Translations under genes and position numbers: made by a program | Origin: Aliiruegeria haliotis | GTDB lineage: Bacteria > Pseudomonadota > Alphaproteobacteria > Rhodobacterales > Rhodobacteraceae | Length of the DNA stretch: 64,000 nt | Direction: 5' to 3' | Assembly (NCBI RefSeq): GCF_003003255.1 | Contig: NZ_PVTD01000003.1 | Span: 186,001 to 250,000 of the forward strand | Shown: in pieces, positions 45,783-54,216 of the stretch | Numbering within the stretch: position 1 is the first letter of the stretch | Layout of the letters: each line of letters opens with the position of its first letter | Notes under the pieces: model-generated | What the model saw: the letters and a program-made list of their open reading frames with translations, nothing else | What the model was told of the DNA's origin: nothing | Databases searched by the model: none

Positions 45783-45823
45783 TCCGGCAATTCCGACGTG
45801 CACGCGGCTGGGCAGCTAGTGGC

Positions 45824-46903
45824 TCAGAGGTTGTCCTCGACCCGGAACCCGGACGGGATGCCATCGCGCCCCTCCAGCACAAGGTCCGCCATGACCTCGG
45901 CCACCTTCGGCGCCATGCCGAAGCCGATCTTGAACCCTCCATTTGCCACGAAATGTCCCGGTCTGCCCGGCCATTGCCCCAGCATGGGCGCACGACTTCG
46001 CGAGCGTGGACGAAGCCCCGCCCACCGGTCGATCACCGGTGCGTCCCGGAGGGCCGGGCAAACGGCCCGCGCCCGGTCGATCACCTCGTCGAGTCTGGCA
46101 TCGGTCGTGTCCGGCGCGTCGAACTCACGCTCTGTCGTGGAGCCGATGGCCACCGTGCCGTCTACATGCGGGATCACGTGGACTGAATCGGCCAGGAGCT
46201 GCGGCATCTCCGCCCGATCCAGCTTGAAGCAGGCGGCCTGACCCTTGATCGGTGCTCCGATCGTCTTTCCCAAAGCCACGCTGAGCTCCTCCAGCCCCCG
46301 GTGGCCGATCGCCCAGACGACACTGCCTTCGTCCTCGGCATCGCCAAACACGACCTCGCCGCCACGGGCCTCGATGGCGGCAACCAGTGCCGCGGCCGCC
46401 TGCCGGGGATGCAGCCGCGCCGACAGCGTCTCGTGGATCAGCTTGCCGGTGGGACCGGGCAGCAACCAGTCGGCATAATCCGCAGCCGGCACCACGGACC
46501 AGATCGCCTTGCCTTGCCAAAGCTCCGCTGCCTCGCGCCCGCGTGCCTCAGACCGGTCCAGCGCCGCATCGTCGAGAATCGGCTGCAACCGTCCGCTACG
46601 CAGATATCCCGGATCCCTGCCGGACACTGCTGCCACCTCGGCCCAGAATCGCTCCGCCATGATCAGGCTCTCGAACTGGAACGCCTTTTTCGGGTTCCAG
46701 TTCTCGGGCACATGGGGTGCCAAAGCGCCGACAAGCCCGCCCGACGACCCCGCGCCGATACGTTCGCGCTCGATCAAGCGCACATTGGCGCCGCGGCGGC
46801 ACATTTCCCAGGCGCAGGCCAATCCGAAGATACCCCCGCCGCGTACAGTCACGTCGATCCTTGCCAAGGTCGCCCCTTTCGCCCAATCTCCGCGCGATTC
46901 CAT
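45824..46903 (-). CDS. FAD-dependent oxidoreductase (DAO/MnmC-oxidase-like)
   Basis: A 359-residue FAD protein of the D-amino-acid-oxidase family. The dinucleotide loop is VTVRGGGIFGLACAWEM, ERIGAGSSGGLVGALAPHVPENW matches the SSGxxxG loop with the MnmC-type APHxPExW extension, and ANGGFKIGFGMAP with GLRPRSRSRAPMLG closes the FAD site. The gene is divergent from mnmD, 15 bp away. In E. coli the MnmC oxidase and methyltransferase domains are fused; here they would be separate, so an MnmC oxidase role (cmnm5 to nm5 on tRNA U34) is a reasonable inference. A glycine-oxidase role is the alternative. A TTG at 46867, giving MARIDVTVRG, is a possible later start. Confidence 0.82.
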   Translation of the reverse strand: MESRGDWAKGATLARIDVTVRGGGIFGLACAWEMCRRGANVRLIERERIGAGSSGGLVGALAPHVPENWNPKKAFQFESLIMAERFWAEVAAVSGRDPGYLRSGRLQPILDDAALDRSEARGREAAELWQGKAIWSVVPAADYADWLLPGPTGKLIHETLSARLHPRQAAAALVAAIEARGGEVVFGDAEDEGSVVWAIGHRGLEELSVALGKTIGAPIKGQAACFKLDRAEMPQLLADSVHVIPHVDGTVAIGSTTEREFDAPDTTDARLDEVIDRARAVCPALRDAPVIDRWAGLRPRSRSRAPMLGQWPGRPGHFVANGGFKIGFGMAPKVAEVMADLVLEGRDGIPSGFRVEDNL

Positions 46904-46918
46904 GGAGGTCTAGGGCAA

Positions 46919-47596
46919 GTGGGCGACGGGAGCCAGAGGGTTGCGGTAACCTGGCGGGACGGTGACGTGCCGGTTTCGACCCGGTTCGAAGATCCATATT
47001 ACTCGCTGGAGGATGGGCTGGCCGAAACCCGCCATGTCTTTCTCGCGGGCAACGACCTTCCCGCTCGGCTGGCTGCCGGTTTTCACGTGGCGGAACTTGG
47101 TGTCGGTACCGGGCTGAACCTGCTGGCGCTCGCGGCCTGTGCCAAGGAGGTGGGCTGCAGCACCCTGAAATACACTGGTTTCGAAGCGTTCCCACTTTCC
47201 AGGGACGCGTTGCGCAAGGCGCTTGCACCCTTTGCCGACAAGGTGCCCCACGTGGAGGATCTGCTCTCTGCCTGGGCGCTGGACGGCTTTGCCGTACAGA
47301 TTGGTCCGGTCGAGGCGCAAATGATAGTGGGTGATGCCCGCGAGACGCTGCCGCGTTGGGAGGGGGCGGCAGACGCCTGGTTCCTCGACGGCTTTGCCCC
47401 GGCCAAGAACCCCGAACTCTGGGAAGAGACACTGCTTGCGGAAGTCGGCGCACATACCGTGCCGGGCGGCACATTCGCCACCTATACCGCTGCCGGCGCG
47501 GTTCGGCGGGCACTCGGAGCGGCCGGTTTCGTTGTCGAACGTCCGCCGGGTTTCGGCCGCAAGCGCCACATGTCCACGGGAAGGAAAACCGGATGA
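46919..47596 (+). CDS. mnmD: tRNA (5-methylaminomethyl-2-thiouridine)(34)-methyltransferase MnmD
   Basis: Stand-alone methyltransferase half of MnmC, finishing mnm5(s2)U34 on tRNA. The 225-residue protein begins VAVTWRDGDVPVSTRFEDPYYS, has AELGVGTGLNLLALAACAK as the SAM site, and AWFLDGFAPAKNPELWEE plus GGTFATYTAAGAVRRAL, all family signatures. The start is GTG 46919 with GGAGG ten bases upstream; no ATG fits. The stop overlaps the EamA gene (ATGA). It pairs with the divergent FAD oxidoreductase. Confidence 0.9.
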   Translation: MGDGSQRVAVTWRDGDVPVSTRFEDPYYSLEDGLAETRHVFLAGNDLPARLAAGFHVAELGVGTGLNLLALAACAKEVGCSTLKYTGFEAFPLSRDALRKALAPFADKVPHVEDLLSAWALDGFAVQIGPVEAQMIVGDARETLPRWEGAADAWFLDGFAPAKNPELWEETLLAEVGAHTVPGGTFATYTAAGAVRRALGAAGFVVERPPGFGRKRHMSTGRKTG

Positions 47597-48465
47597 ATCA
47601 GGTCGGACAAAGCGCGCGCCTCGGCATCATCCTGATGATCGCGACCTGCTTCGTCTTCGCGGTACAGGACGGGATCTCCAGACACCTTGCCGGCGAATAC
47701 AATGTCTACATGGTGGTCATGATCCGCTACTGGTTCTTTGCCGCCTTCGTTCTGACGGTCAGCGCGCGACAGGCCGGTTCGATCCGTGCCGCGGCGGCGA
47801 CAAGTCAACCGGCGTTGCAGATCATTCGCGGGTTGCTGCTGACGCTGGAAATTCTGGTCATGGTCTCCGCGTTTGTGCTGCTGGGGCTGGTCGAGAGCCA
47901 CGCCATCTTTGCCAGCTATCCGCTCATCGTGGCAGCGCTGTCCGGGCCGATCCTCGGCGAGAAGGTTGGCTGGCGCCGGGTGCTGGCCATCATGGTGGGG
48001 TTCATCGGCGTGCTGGTCATCTTGCAGCCCGGTGTCGCCGTCTTCTCCCCCTATGCGCTGGTCCCGCTGGCCGCCGCCTGCCTGTTCGCACTCTATGGGC
48101 TGTTGACCCGGCTGGCGGCGCGAAAAGACACCTCCGCCACGAGTTTCTTCTGGACCGGGACTGTCGGTGCGGTGGCGATGACGGCCATTGGCGGGTGGTA
48201 CTGGGAACCGATGACTGCCCCGGATTGGGGTTGGATGGCGGCGCTTTGCGTCTCCGGTGCCTTCGGCCACTGGTTGCTGATCCGCTGCTACGAGGTCGCG
48301 GAAGCCAGCGCGGTGCAGCCCTTCGCCTATTTCCAGCTGGTCTTTGCCACGTTCTTCGGTGTCGTCATCTTCGGCGAAGCCCTGGAAACGAATGTTCTGG
48401 TTGGTGGCGCAATCGTCATCTCGGCGGGGCTTTTCACCGCGCTGCGCGCCCGGGCACACGGCTGA
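47593..48465 (+). CDS. EamA/DMT family transporter
   Basis: A 290-residue membrane protein with about ten helices in two EamA repeats (residues ~10-140 and ~150-285). Characteristic segments are LIVAALSGPILGEKVGWRRVLAIMVGFIGVLVILQPG in the first repeat (shown as LGEKVGWRRV) and FQLVFATFFGVVIFGE in the second. Substrates of such carriers are amino acids or metabolites and cannot be named. The start overlaps the mnmD stop by four bases. AAGGA lies just upstream. Confidence 0.9.
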   Translation: MNQVGQSARLGIILMIATCFVFAVQDGISRHLAGEYNVYMVVMIRYWFFAAFVLTVSARQAGSIRAAAATSQPALQIIRGLLLTLEILVMVSAFVLLGLVESHAIFASYPLIVAALSGPILGEKVGWRRVLAIMVGFIGVLVILQPGVAVFSPYALVPLAAACLFALYGLLTRLAARKDTSATSFFWTGTVGAVAMTAIGGWYWEPMTAPDWGWMAALCVSGAFGHWLLIRCYEVAEASAVQPFAYFQLVFATFFGVVIFGEALETNVLVGGAIVISAGLFTALRARAHG

Positions 48466-48506
48466 AGACGCTTACCGACGGGGGCGATGGAAGCAACGGG
48501 GCAGGT

Positions 48507-48585
48507 GGGGGCTCCCGCCCGCGATGCAGCGCGCCCAAGGGACGCTTGATCGCAGTTGGGCCGGGCCGCGCCTTCGGCGCGGTGG
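48507..48585. repeat. GC-rich inverted repeats between EamA and the lytic transglycosylase
   Basis: Contains GGGGGCTCCCGCC (48507-48519), matching the element at 20692-20704 in opposite orientation, and a stem CCGCGC / GCGCGG with a short CTTCG loop near 48567-48583. Probably a bidirectional terminator or extragenic repeat for the convergent genes. No T-run. Confidence 0.35.
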
Positions 48586-48613
48586 GACAAGTTCCGGGCG
48601 ACTGTCCCCGGAT

Positions 48614-50554
48614 CTATCCGTTTCGCAGGAAATCCACGACCGAAACGTCTCCCGTCTCCCCGGTCAGCCGGGCGCGATAGACCAGGATCGATTCCGAAAC
48701 ACGCATCACGTAGTTCCGGGTTTCGCGGAACGGGATGAGTTCGATCCAGTCGATGACATCCACAGCCTTGGAACGCGGGTCGCCTCGCGCCGCGGTCCAG
48801 TCCAGCGACCGCCCCGGCCCGGCATTGTACCCGACCGATACCAGCACCGGAGCCGGTCCAAAGACCTCGATCAGTCCCGCGAGATAGGTCGACCCGAGGG
48901 TCACGTTGTATTCCGGATCACCGGTCAGGCCATCACGGTCATAGGAGATCCCCAGTTCTGCCGACACGTCCTTTGCCGTGCCCGGCATCAATTGCATGAG
49001 CCCGCGCGCACCTGCCGGGCTCACCACCACGGGATCAAACTCGCTCTCCCGCCGGGCAATCGCCAGCGCCAGTTCCTTCGGCACTGGCAGATCGCGGTCC
49101 ATGAGTGGACTGGTCGGGAAATACGCCGCCGGCAGCACGACGCCCCCACGCGCCGCCCGCTTGGCGATCATCAGGGCAAGGTGCGGCTGTTTCAGTTGCA
49201 GCATGAGCGCGCCCAGCGTGCCCGCCTGATCGCGATCAAGTTCTTCGACCAGATGGGTCAGGAATCGCTCCGCCTCGCTGAGTTCTCCGGCATCGAGAAG
49301 CAGCAGGCCGGCCACAAGCACGGAACTGTCCTTCAGCGGGCTCTCCTCCAGCGCCGGGAACACTTCCCGCCCGGTCAGGGTCGGATCCATCGCGTAGCCG
49401 CCGGCCTCCGCCGCGAGAAGGCCATAGAAGCTGGTCTGGTGTTTCGCCCCGACTTCGTAGGCGGCCTGCGCCCCCTCGCCGTCTCCCATCGCCTCCAGAG
49501 CGCGGCCACGCCAGTAGCCCGACCGCCCGAGGCTAATCGGTGTCGCCACGGCACCGGTGAACCGGTCGAAATGCCATAGCGCCAGCTCGGGGTCGTTCAG
49601 GAACCGGAGCGCGAGGAACCCCGACAACCATTCCAGATCAGCGAAGCTGGATCCCTCAACAAGGAAGTGACGGCTTGCGAGCGCATATGCATCCTCTGCC
49701 TGTCCTTCCTGCATGAGTTGGCGTGCGTAGATCCGGCGCCGGTTCGCCCATTTCTCCGGACGCCCGAGTGCCTCGGGGCTGGTCGAGCGTTCCCGCATCA
49801 GCGCGATGGCATCGTCCCTTCGCCCCTTGCGCGCACGCCATATGAACCGTTCGTAGGCAAGTCCGGCGTCTTCGCGCAACGCCTCTGGGACCGCCTCGAT
49901 CCGTGCGTCCACCCCCGGCTCGCGCGCGGCCAATGTCATGCGTGCGGCTGCCAGCGCCTGCCACCCTTCGGAGACACGCCCCATCATTCGCCGCGCAGTG
50001 GTCGTCCTGCCACGCCAGAGAAGATCGTTCAGCCGTGCCTCGTGGTGCTGCGACAGCAGCTTCGGATAGAGGGCAAGAAGGGCGGATTCGCTCTCGATCG
50101 ACAGCGTGCGGGTGCGCCACGCCATGACCGCAAGCGCCTCTGCATCGCCGGACTGGCCCAACGCCCGATGCGCCTGCACCAGGCGCAGAACACCGGTGCC
50201 AGTCTGCGGCAGATCGCCGCCGAAATAGGCCAGAACCTCATTCGGGTCGGCGTCCTCCGGGATCGAGCCCTCGCCCCGGGTCCGCAACAGTGCCAGCCCG
50301 GGCCAGTCCGCGCGGCGGGACAGGAAATCGCGATAGGCGTCGAACTCTGCCTGCCCGCCCTGACGCAGTCGGAACCACTCGATGATGTCGCGTCCCTCTT
50401 CGCCAGCGGGTCCGGCGGCCACGATCGCACCGCGCCAGTTGCCTTCGCGCATCTGCGAGATTGCCTCGCCGAGCGCTTTCGCCTGGGGCGTGGTATCGGC
50501 GGCGAGCCCGAAGGGTATCAGCCACAGGAAAAGGACAGTGAAAACGATCCGCAC
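48614..50554 (-). CDS. Soluble lytic murein transglycosylase
   Basis: A 646-residue periplasmic Slt70-type enzyme that cleaves peptidoglycan glycan strands with formation of 1,6-anhydro ends. It has a signal peptide (IVFTVLFLWLIPFGLAADT), a long helical U/L domain, and the C-terminal SLT catalytic domain: LALAIARRESEFDPVVVSPA with catalytic Glu503, GARGLMQLMPGTAKDV, YNVTLGSTYLAGLI, and VSVGYNAGPGRSL. Length and order fit Slt. It is divergent from dapA, an arrangement seen in related genomes. Confidence 0.94.
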   Translation of the reverse strand: MRIVFTVLFLWLIPFGLAADTTPQAKALGEAISQMREGNWRGAIVAAGPAGEEGRDIIEWFRLRQGGQAEFDAYRDFLSRRADWPGLALLRTRGEGSIPEDADPNEVLAYFGGDLPQTGTGVLRLVQAHRALGQSGDAEALAVMAWRTRTLSIESESALLALYPKLLSQHHEARLNDLLWRGRTTTARRMMGRVSEGWQALAAARMTLAAREPGVDARIEAVPEALREDAGLAYERFIWRARKGRRDDAIALMRERSTSPEALGRPEKWANRRRIYARQLMQEGQAEDAYALASRHFLVEGSSFADLEWLSGFLALRFLNDPELALWHFDRFTGAVATPISLGRSGYWRGRALEAMGDGEGAQAAYEVGAKHQTSFYGLLAAEAGGYAMDPTLTGREVFPALEESPLKDSSVLVAGLLLLDAGELSEAERFLTHLVEELDRDQAGTLGALMLQLKQPHLALMIAKRAARGGVVLPAAYFPTSPLMDRDLPVPKELALAIARRESEFDPVVVSPAGARGLMQLMPGTAKDVSAELGISYDRDGLTGDPEYNVTLGSTYLAGLIEVFGPAPVLVSVGYNAGPGRSLDWTAARGDPRSKAVDVIDWIELIPFRETRNYVMRVSESILVYRARLTGETGDVSVVDFLRNG

Positions 50555-50738
50555 AGGACACCTGGTTCGACAAATCGGGGACGACGCGCCGAAACACTAG
50601 ACGAACCATTCCCCATCGCAACTCACAAACTTGGCAAGCGGGGATCCTGTCTGTAGGGTCCGCCGCGTTTTGACAGGTAGACTCAGGGCATAGTGCCCGC
50701 CCCAGACGCGCCGCCGGCGCGGGAATCGGAGGAAAACA

Positions 50739-51614
50739 ATGATCAAAGGCTCACTTCCCGCTCTGGTGACTCCGTTCAAAGACGGCAAACTGGATCATGA
50801 GACCCTCGATTCGCTGGTGGAATGGCATATCGAGATGGGCTCCAACGGGTTCGTGCCCGTCGGAACCACCGGCGAGAGCCCGACCCTGAGCCACGCAGAG
50901 CACGGCGACGTGGTCGAACAGGTCGTGAAGGCCGCGGCCGGGCGCGTGCCCGTGGTCGCGGGCGCGGGTTCCAACAACACCGCCGAGGGGATCGGCCTGA
51001 TCCGTCACGCGGAGGCCGTCGGTGCGGACGCGGCGCTGGTCGTCACGCCCTACTACAACAAGCCGACGCAGGAAGGGCTGTACCAGCACTTCAAGGCGAT
51101 CCACGATGCCAGCTCGCTGCCGATCATCATTTACAATATCCCCGGACGCTCGGTTGTGGACATGGCCCCCGACACGATGGGGCGGCTGGCCGAACTGCCG
51201 AGGATTGCCGGCGTCAAGGATGCGACCGGCGACATTACCCGGGTCAGCCTTCAGCGGCAGACCTGTGGCAAGGATTTCATCCAGCTTTCGGGTGAGGATG
51301 CCACTGCGCTCGGGTTCAATGCACATGGCGGGATCGGCTGCATCTCGGTCACAGCGAACGTTGCGCCGAAGCTCTGCGCGGAGTTCCAGGCGGCGACCTT
51401 GGCGGGCGACTACACGAAGGCGCTGGAATACCAGGATCTGCTGATGCCACTGCACACGGCGATCTTCATCGAACCGGGACTTGTCGGCGCGAAATACGGC
51501 CTGTCCCTGCTCGGAAAGTGCTCCGAAGAGGTGCGCCTGCCACTTGTCGGGCTGACCGACGGCACGAAAAAGGCCATTCGTGCGGCGATGACCCACGCGG
51601 GCCTGCTCGACTGA
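50739..51614 (+). CDS. dapA: 4-hydroxy-tetrahydrodipicolinate synthase
   Basis: DapA condenses pyruvate and aspartate semialdehyde, the committed step to DAP and lysine; its product is used by DapB (encoded at 1.9 kb). The 291-residue TIM barrel has [35 protein letters not shown] with Tyr132, and GVKDATGD with the Schiff-base Lys160. GGAGGA immediately upstream supports ATG 50739. A TTGACA at 50670-50675 may be part of its promoter, but I see no well-spaced -10 box. Confidence 0.97.
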   Translation: MIKGSLPALVTPFKDGKLDHETLDSLVEWHIEMGSNGFVPVGTTGESPTLSHAEHGDVVEQVVKAAAGRVPVVAGAGSNNTAEGIGLIRHAEAVGADAALVVTPYYNKPTQEGLYQHFKAIHDASSLPIIIYNIPGRSVVDMAPDTMGRLAELPRIAGVKDATGDITRVSLQRQTCGKDFIQLSGEDATALGFNAHGGIGCISVTANVAPKLCAEFQAATLAGDYTKALEYQDLLMPLHTAIFIEPGLVGAKYGLSLLGKCSEEVRLPLVGLTDGTKKAIRAAMTHAGLLD

Positions 51615-51628
51615 CGCCACCGGGGTGC

Positions 51629-51659
51629 GGCCCATCGCGGGAGGCGCAACGACGAGGGC
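51629..51659. repeat. Possible extragenic repeat / hairpin after dapA
   Basis: GGCCCATCGCGGGAGGCG followed by CAACGACG resembles 15687-15730 without its hairpin. A following GACGAGGGC / GGCCTTCGTC pair (51651-51676) could form a terminator-like stem. Confidence 0.3.
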
Positions 51660-51691
51660 TTTGAACGGCCTTCGTCACCCCGACTCCGGTG

Positions 51692-51910
51692 TCAGTCGCT
51701 GTCCCCGGCACCCGCAGGATCGAAGGTCAGGATCAGCTTGAACAGACAATAGGCGCCGAGCGCCCCGACCAGAATGCCCCATGTCAGGTTTCCGGTCGCA
51801 AATTCCACCGCGGCCCAGCCCAGCGTCACGACGACGATCACGACGCGCCGCCACAACGGTGCGTAGAACGGGTGACTTGGGTCGATGAGTGTGAAGCGCA
51901 TCCTGTCCAT
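51692..51910 (-). CDS. Small hypothetical membrane protein
   Basis: A 72-residue protein starting MDRMRFTLIDPSHPFYAPLW, followed by two hydrophobic segments (VVIVVVTLGWAAVEFATG and LTWGILVGALGAYCLFKLIL) and an acidic tail. No family is recognised. Either ATG 51910 or ATG 51901 may start it. It is divergent from smpB. Coding potential rests mainly on the two clean membrane segments. Confidence 0.6.
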   Translation of the reverse strand: MDRMRFTLIDPSHPFYAPLWRRVVIVVVTLGWAAVEFATGNLTWGILVGALGAYCLFKLILTFDPAGAGDSD

Positions 51911-52035
51911 CCTGTTGCAGGCGCCCATGATGCGGCAGCGCCATGGCAAAGGCAAACCGATGGCAGCGTCGCGGCGCGGGCGGCAGGTCGCATGGCCCTT
52001 GGAACTTGCCCGCCAAAAGCCTATATCCCGCCCCC

Positions 52036-52509
52036 ATGGCAAAGCCCAAAGACAATCCGAACTACAAAGTGATCGCCGAGAACCGGCGGGCACGGTATGA
52101 CTACGCGATCGAGGATGACCTCGAATGCGGTATCGCGCTCACTGGCTCGGAAGTGAAGAGCCTGCGCACGACGTCAGCGAATATCGCCGAGAGCTACGCG
52201 GCGGTGGAAAATGGCGAGTTGTGGCTGGTAAACAGCTACATTGCGCCCTACGACCGCGCCATGTTCGGACATGAGGAACGACGGCGGCGCAAGTTGCTGG
52301 TCTCCCGCAAGGAGCTTTCCCGGCTGTGGAACGACACCCAGCGGAAGGGAATGACGCTGGTACCGCTAGTGCTGTACTTCAACCACAAGGGTATCGCGAA
52401 GCTGAAGATCGGTATCGCGAAGGGCAAGAAGACCCAGGACAAGCGCGCGACCGAGGCCAAACGTGATTGGAACCGTCAGAAGCAAAGACTGCTCAGACAC
52501 GGCGAGTGA
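52036..52509 (+). CDS. smpB: SsrA-binding protein SmpB
   Basis: SmpB binds tmRNA and delivers it to stalled ribosomes for trans-translation. The 157-residue protein begins [20 protein letters not shown], has [29 protein letters not shown] (first half as [11 protein letters not shown]), [12 protein letters not shown], and the basic C-terminus [19 protein letters not shown], all conserved. ATG 52036 is the family start. No ssrA gene is visible in the window. Confidence 0.96.
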   Translation: MAKPKDNPNYKVIAENRRARYDYAIEDDLECGIALTGSEVKSLRTTSANIAESYAAVENGELWLVNSYIAPYDRAMFGHEERRRRKLLVSRKELSRLWNDTQRKGMTLVPLVLYFNHKGIAKLKIGIAKGKKTQDKRATEAKRDWNRQKQRLLRHGE

Positions 52510-52792
52510 CCAAACGGCAATAGCGGACATGGCGCGCGGCGTCGCGCAATGGGCATGTCACGCACCGGGCGACACACGCAGTGGTCGCGGTGCATGTCGA
52601 TGATCGAGCCGCCACCCGCTCCCGTCCGGCCTGTTGGCACCCCGGCACCGACGACCGTTCGTTCCGCGCAGATGATCTGGAGTGCACGCCGTGCATGCGA
52701 GCGCCGGGGATGCCTGCCGCACGGGCGCCTTGCTCTTGCGTCCAAGCCCATACGGCACTAGCACTTTCTGACCAGACAGGTCGACGGAGGGA

Positions 52793-53647
52793 ATGATGGA
52801 CCACAGTGATCCCAGGACATTGGTGAGCACCGACTGGTTGGCCGCCCACATGACCAATCCGGATCTGCGAATTCTGGACGCCTCCTGGTACCTGCCGAGC
52901 GCCGGGCGCGACCCGCGCGCCGAGTACAATGCAGAGCATATCCCCGGCGCCCGTTTCTTCGATATCGACGAGATCTCGGATCACCGCTCCGATCTGCCGC
53001 ATATGGTTCCGCCGCCGGAGAAGTTCATCAGCCGTATGCGCCGGTTGGGTGTGGGCGACGGGCACCAGGTCGTGGTGTACGACGGTGCCGGCCTGTTTTC
53101 GGCCGCGCGGGTCTGGTGGTTGTTCCGGCTGATGGGGCATTCCGACATCGCGGTTCTCGACGGTGGTCTGCCCCGTTGGAAGGCCGAGGGCCGTCCGCTT
53201 GAGGATCACCCCCCGAGCATGCGCGACCGGCATATCACCGTGCGGCGGCAATCTCACATGGTGAAGGACGTCACTCAAGTGGCCCATGCCGCCAAGCTCG
53301 GCGACTGGCAGATCCTCGACGCGCGCAGTCCGGAGCGGTTCCGCGGTGAGGTGCCCGAACCCCGCGAAGGCCTGCGGTCGGGCCACATACCCGGCTCCAT
53401 CAACGTGCCGTACGGCACCTTGCTGAATGCGGATGGCACGATGAAGTCGCCGGAGGACCTCCGCAAGACTTTCGAGCAGGCGACCGTGAACCTGGACAAG
53501 CCCGCGATCACGACCTGCGGTTCCGGCGTGACCGCCGCAGTGATCACGCTGGCGCTCGCCCGGCTCGGCCACACACGAAACGCCCTCTATGACGGATCCT
53601 GGGCGGAATGGGGCGCCTATCCCGACCTGAAGGTGGAAACCGGATGA
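52793..53647 (+). CDS. sseA: 3-mercaptopyruvate sulfurtransferase-type rhodanese
   Basis: A 284-residue tandem rhodanese. The first domain (VSTDWLAAHMTNPDLRILDASW, YNAEHIPGARFFDIDEISDH) is structural, and the second carries the active loop TCGSGVTA with Cys242, the CG-S-G type typical of mercaptopyruvate sulfurtransferases. VPYGTLLNADGTMKSPEDLR is also conserved. Two ATGs (52793, 52796) are adjacent and GGAGGG lies upstream. The stop overlaps the next gene (ATGA). The 283 bp before it hold no gene I can support. Confidence 0.92.
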   Translation: MMDHSDPRTLVSTDWLAAHMTNPDLRILDASWYLPSAGRDPRAEYNAEHIPGARFFDIDEISDHRSDLPHMVPPPEKFISRMRRLGVGDGHQVVVYDGAGLFSAARVWWLFRLMGHSDIAVLDGGLPRWKAEGRPLEDHPPSMRDRHITVRRQSHMVKDVTQVAHAAKLGDWQILDARSPERFRGEVPEPREGLRSGHIPGSINVPYGTLLNADGTMKSPEDLRKTFEQATVNLDKPAITTCGSGVTAAVITLALARLGHTRNALYDGSWAEWGAYPDLKVETG

Positions 53648-54210
53648 CCATAACGCCCGCAGGAACTGAAATCCGCTATACCGTCACCTGGCTGGAGATG
53701 ACGCGCCGTCCGACGTTCCCGCATCCGCCCTTGCCGGTGGGCAAACCGGCCGCGCTGCTCAAGGCTGACGAGCCGCCGGCCTGGTTCTTTCTCGGACTCT
53801 ACGATGCGGTCGGACGGCACTATGCCTGGGAGGACATGTTCGAGCGGCCGGAAGAGGAACTCGAAGCCTGGCTCAAGGACCCGAACACTGCACTCTATAC
53901 GCTGATGCGGAGCGGCTGGCCCCACGGGTTCTTCCTTCTGGACTACCGGGAGGCGGGGATCTGCGACATCGTCTATTTCGGCCTTGTGCCACAGGCGGTC
54001 GGTCGCGGGCTCGGGCGGTTCCTGCTCGAAAGTGCCATCCTGACGGCCTGGGAATTCCCCGGCGTCGAGAAACTCACGGTGAACACCTGCTCTCTGGATC
54101 ACCCGCGCGCACTCGGTACCTACCAACGCTGCGGCTTCGAACCTGTTCGCCAGCAGGAGTTCACGCGGGTTCTGAAACGCCCCCTCGACGTCAGCCGCAT
54201 TCCCTCCTGA
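53644..54210 (+). CDS. GNAT family N-acetyltransferase
   Basis: A 188-residue GNAT protein. Strand and loop features are GFFLLDYREAGICDIVYFGLV, then the acetyl-CoA loop QAVGRGLGRFLLESAILTAW, TVNTCSLDHPRALGTYQRCGF, and a terminal FTRVLKRPLDVSRIPS. The N-terminal part has conserved TWLEMTRRPTFPHPPLP. It is coupled to sseA by an ATGA overlap and lies seven bases before the aminotransferase gene. Substrate unknown. Confidence 0.88.
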   Translation: MTITPAGTEIRYTVTWLEMTRRPTFPHPPLPVGKPAALLKADEPPAWFFLGLYDAVGRHYAWEDMFERPEEELEAWLKDPNTALYTLMRSGWPHGFFLLDYREAGICDIVYFGLVPQAVGRGLGRFLLESAILTAWEFPGVEKLTVNTCSLDHPRALGTYQRCGFEPVRQQEFTRVLKRPLDVSRIPS

Positions 54211-54216
54211 GGTCCG

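Noticed and set aside
47331-48680. 449-codon plus-strand frame over mnmD and the EamA gene
   Set aside because: Lies in a different phase from both proteins and reads as an arginine-rich shadow.
50670-50694. TTGACA followed by CATAGT as a dapA promoter
   Set aside because: The spacing is only 13 bases, too short for a standard sigma-70 promoter.
52476-52751. 91-codon minus-strand frame upstream of sseA
   Set aside because: Cys/Arg-rich without conserved pattern; overlaps the smpB end.
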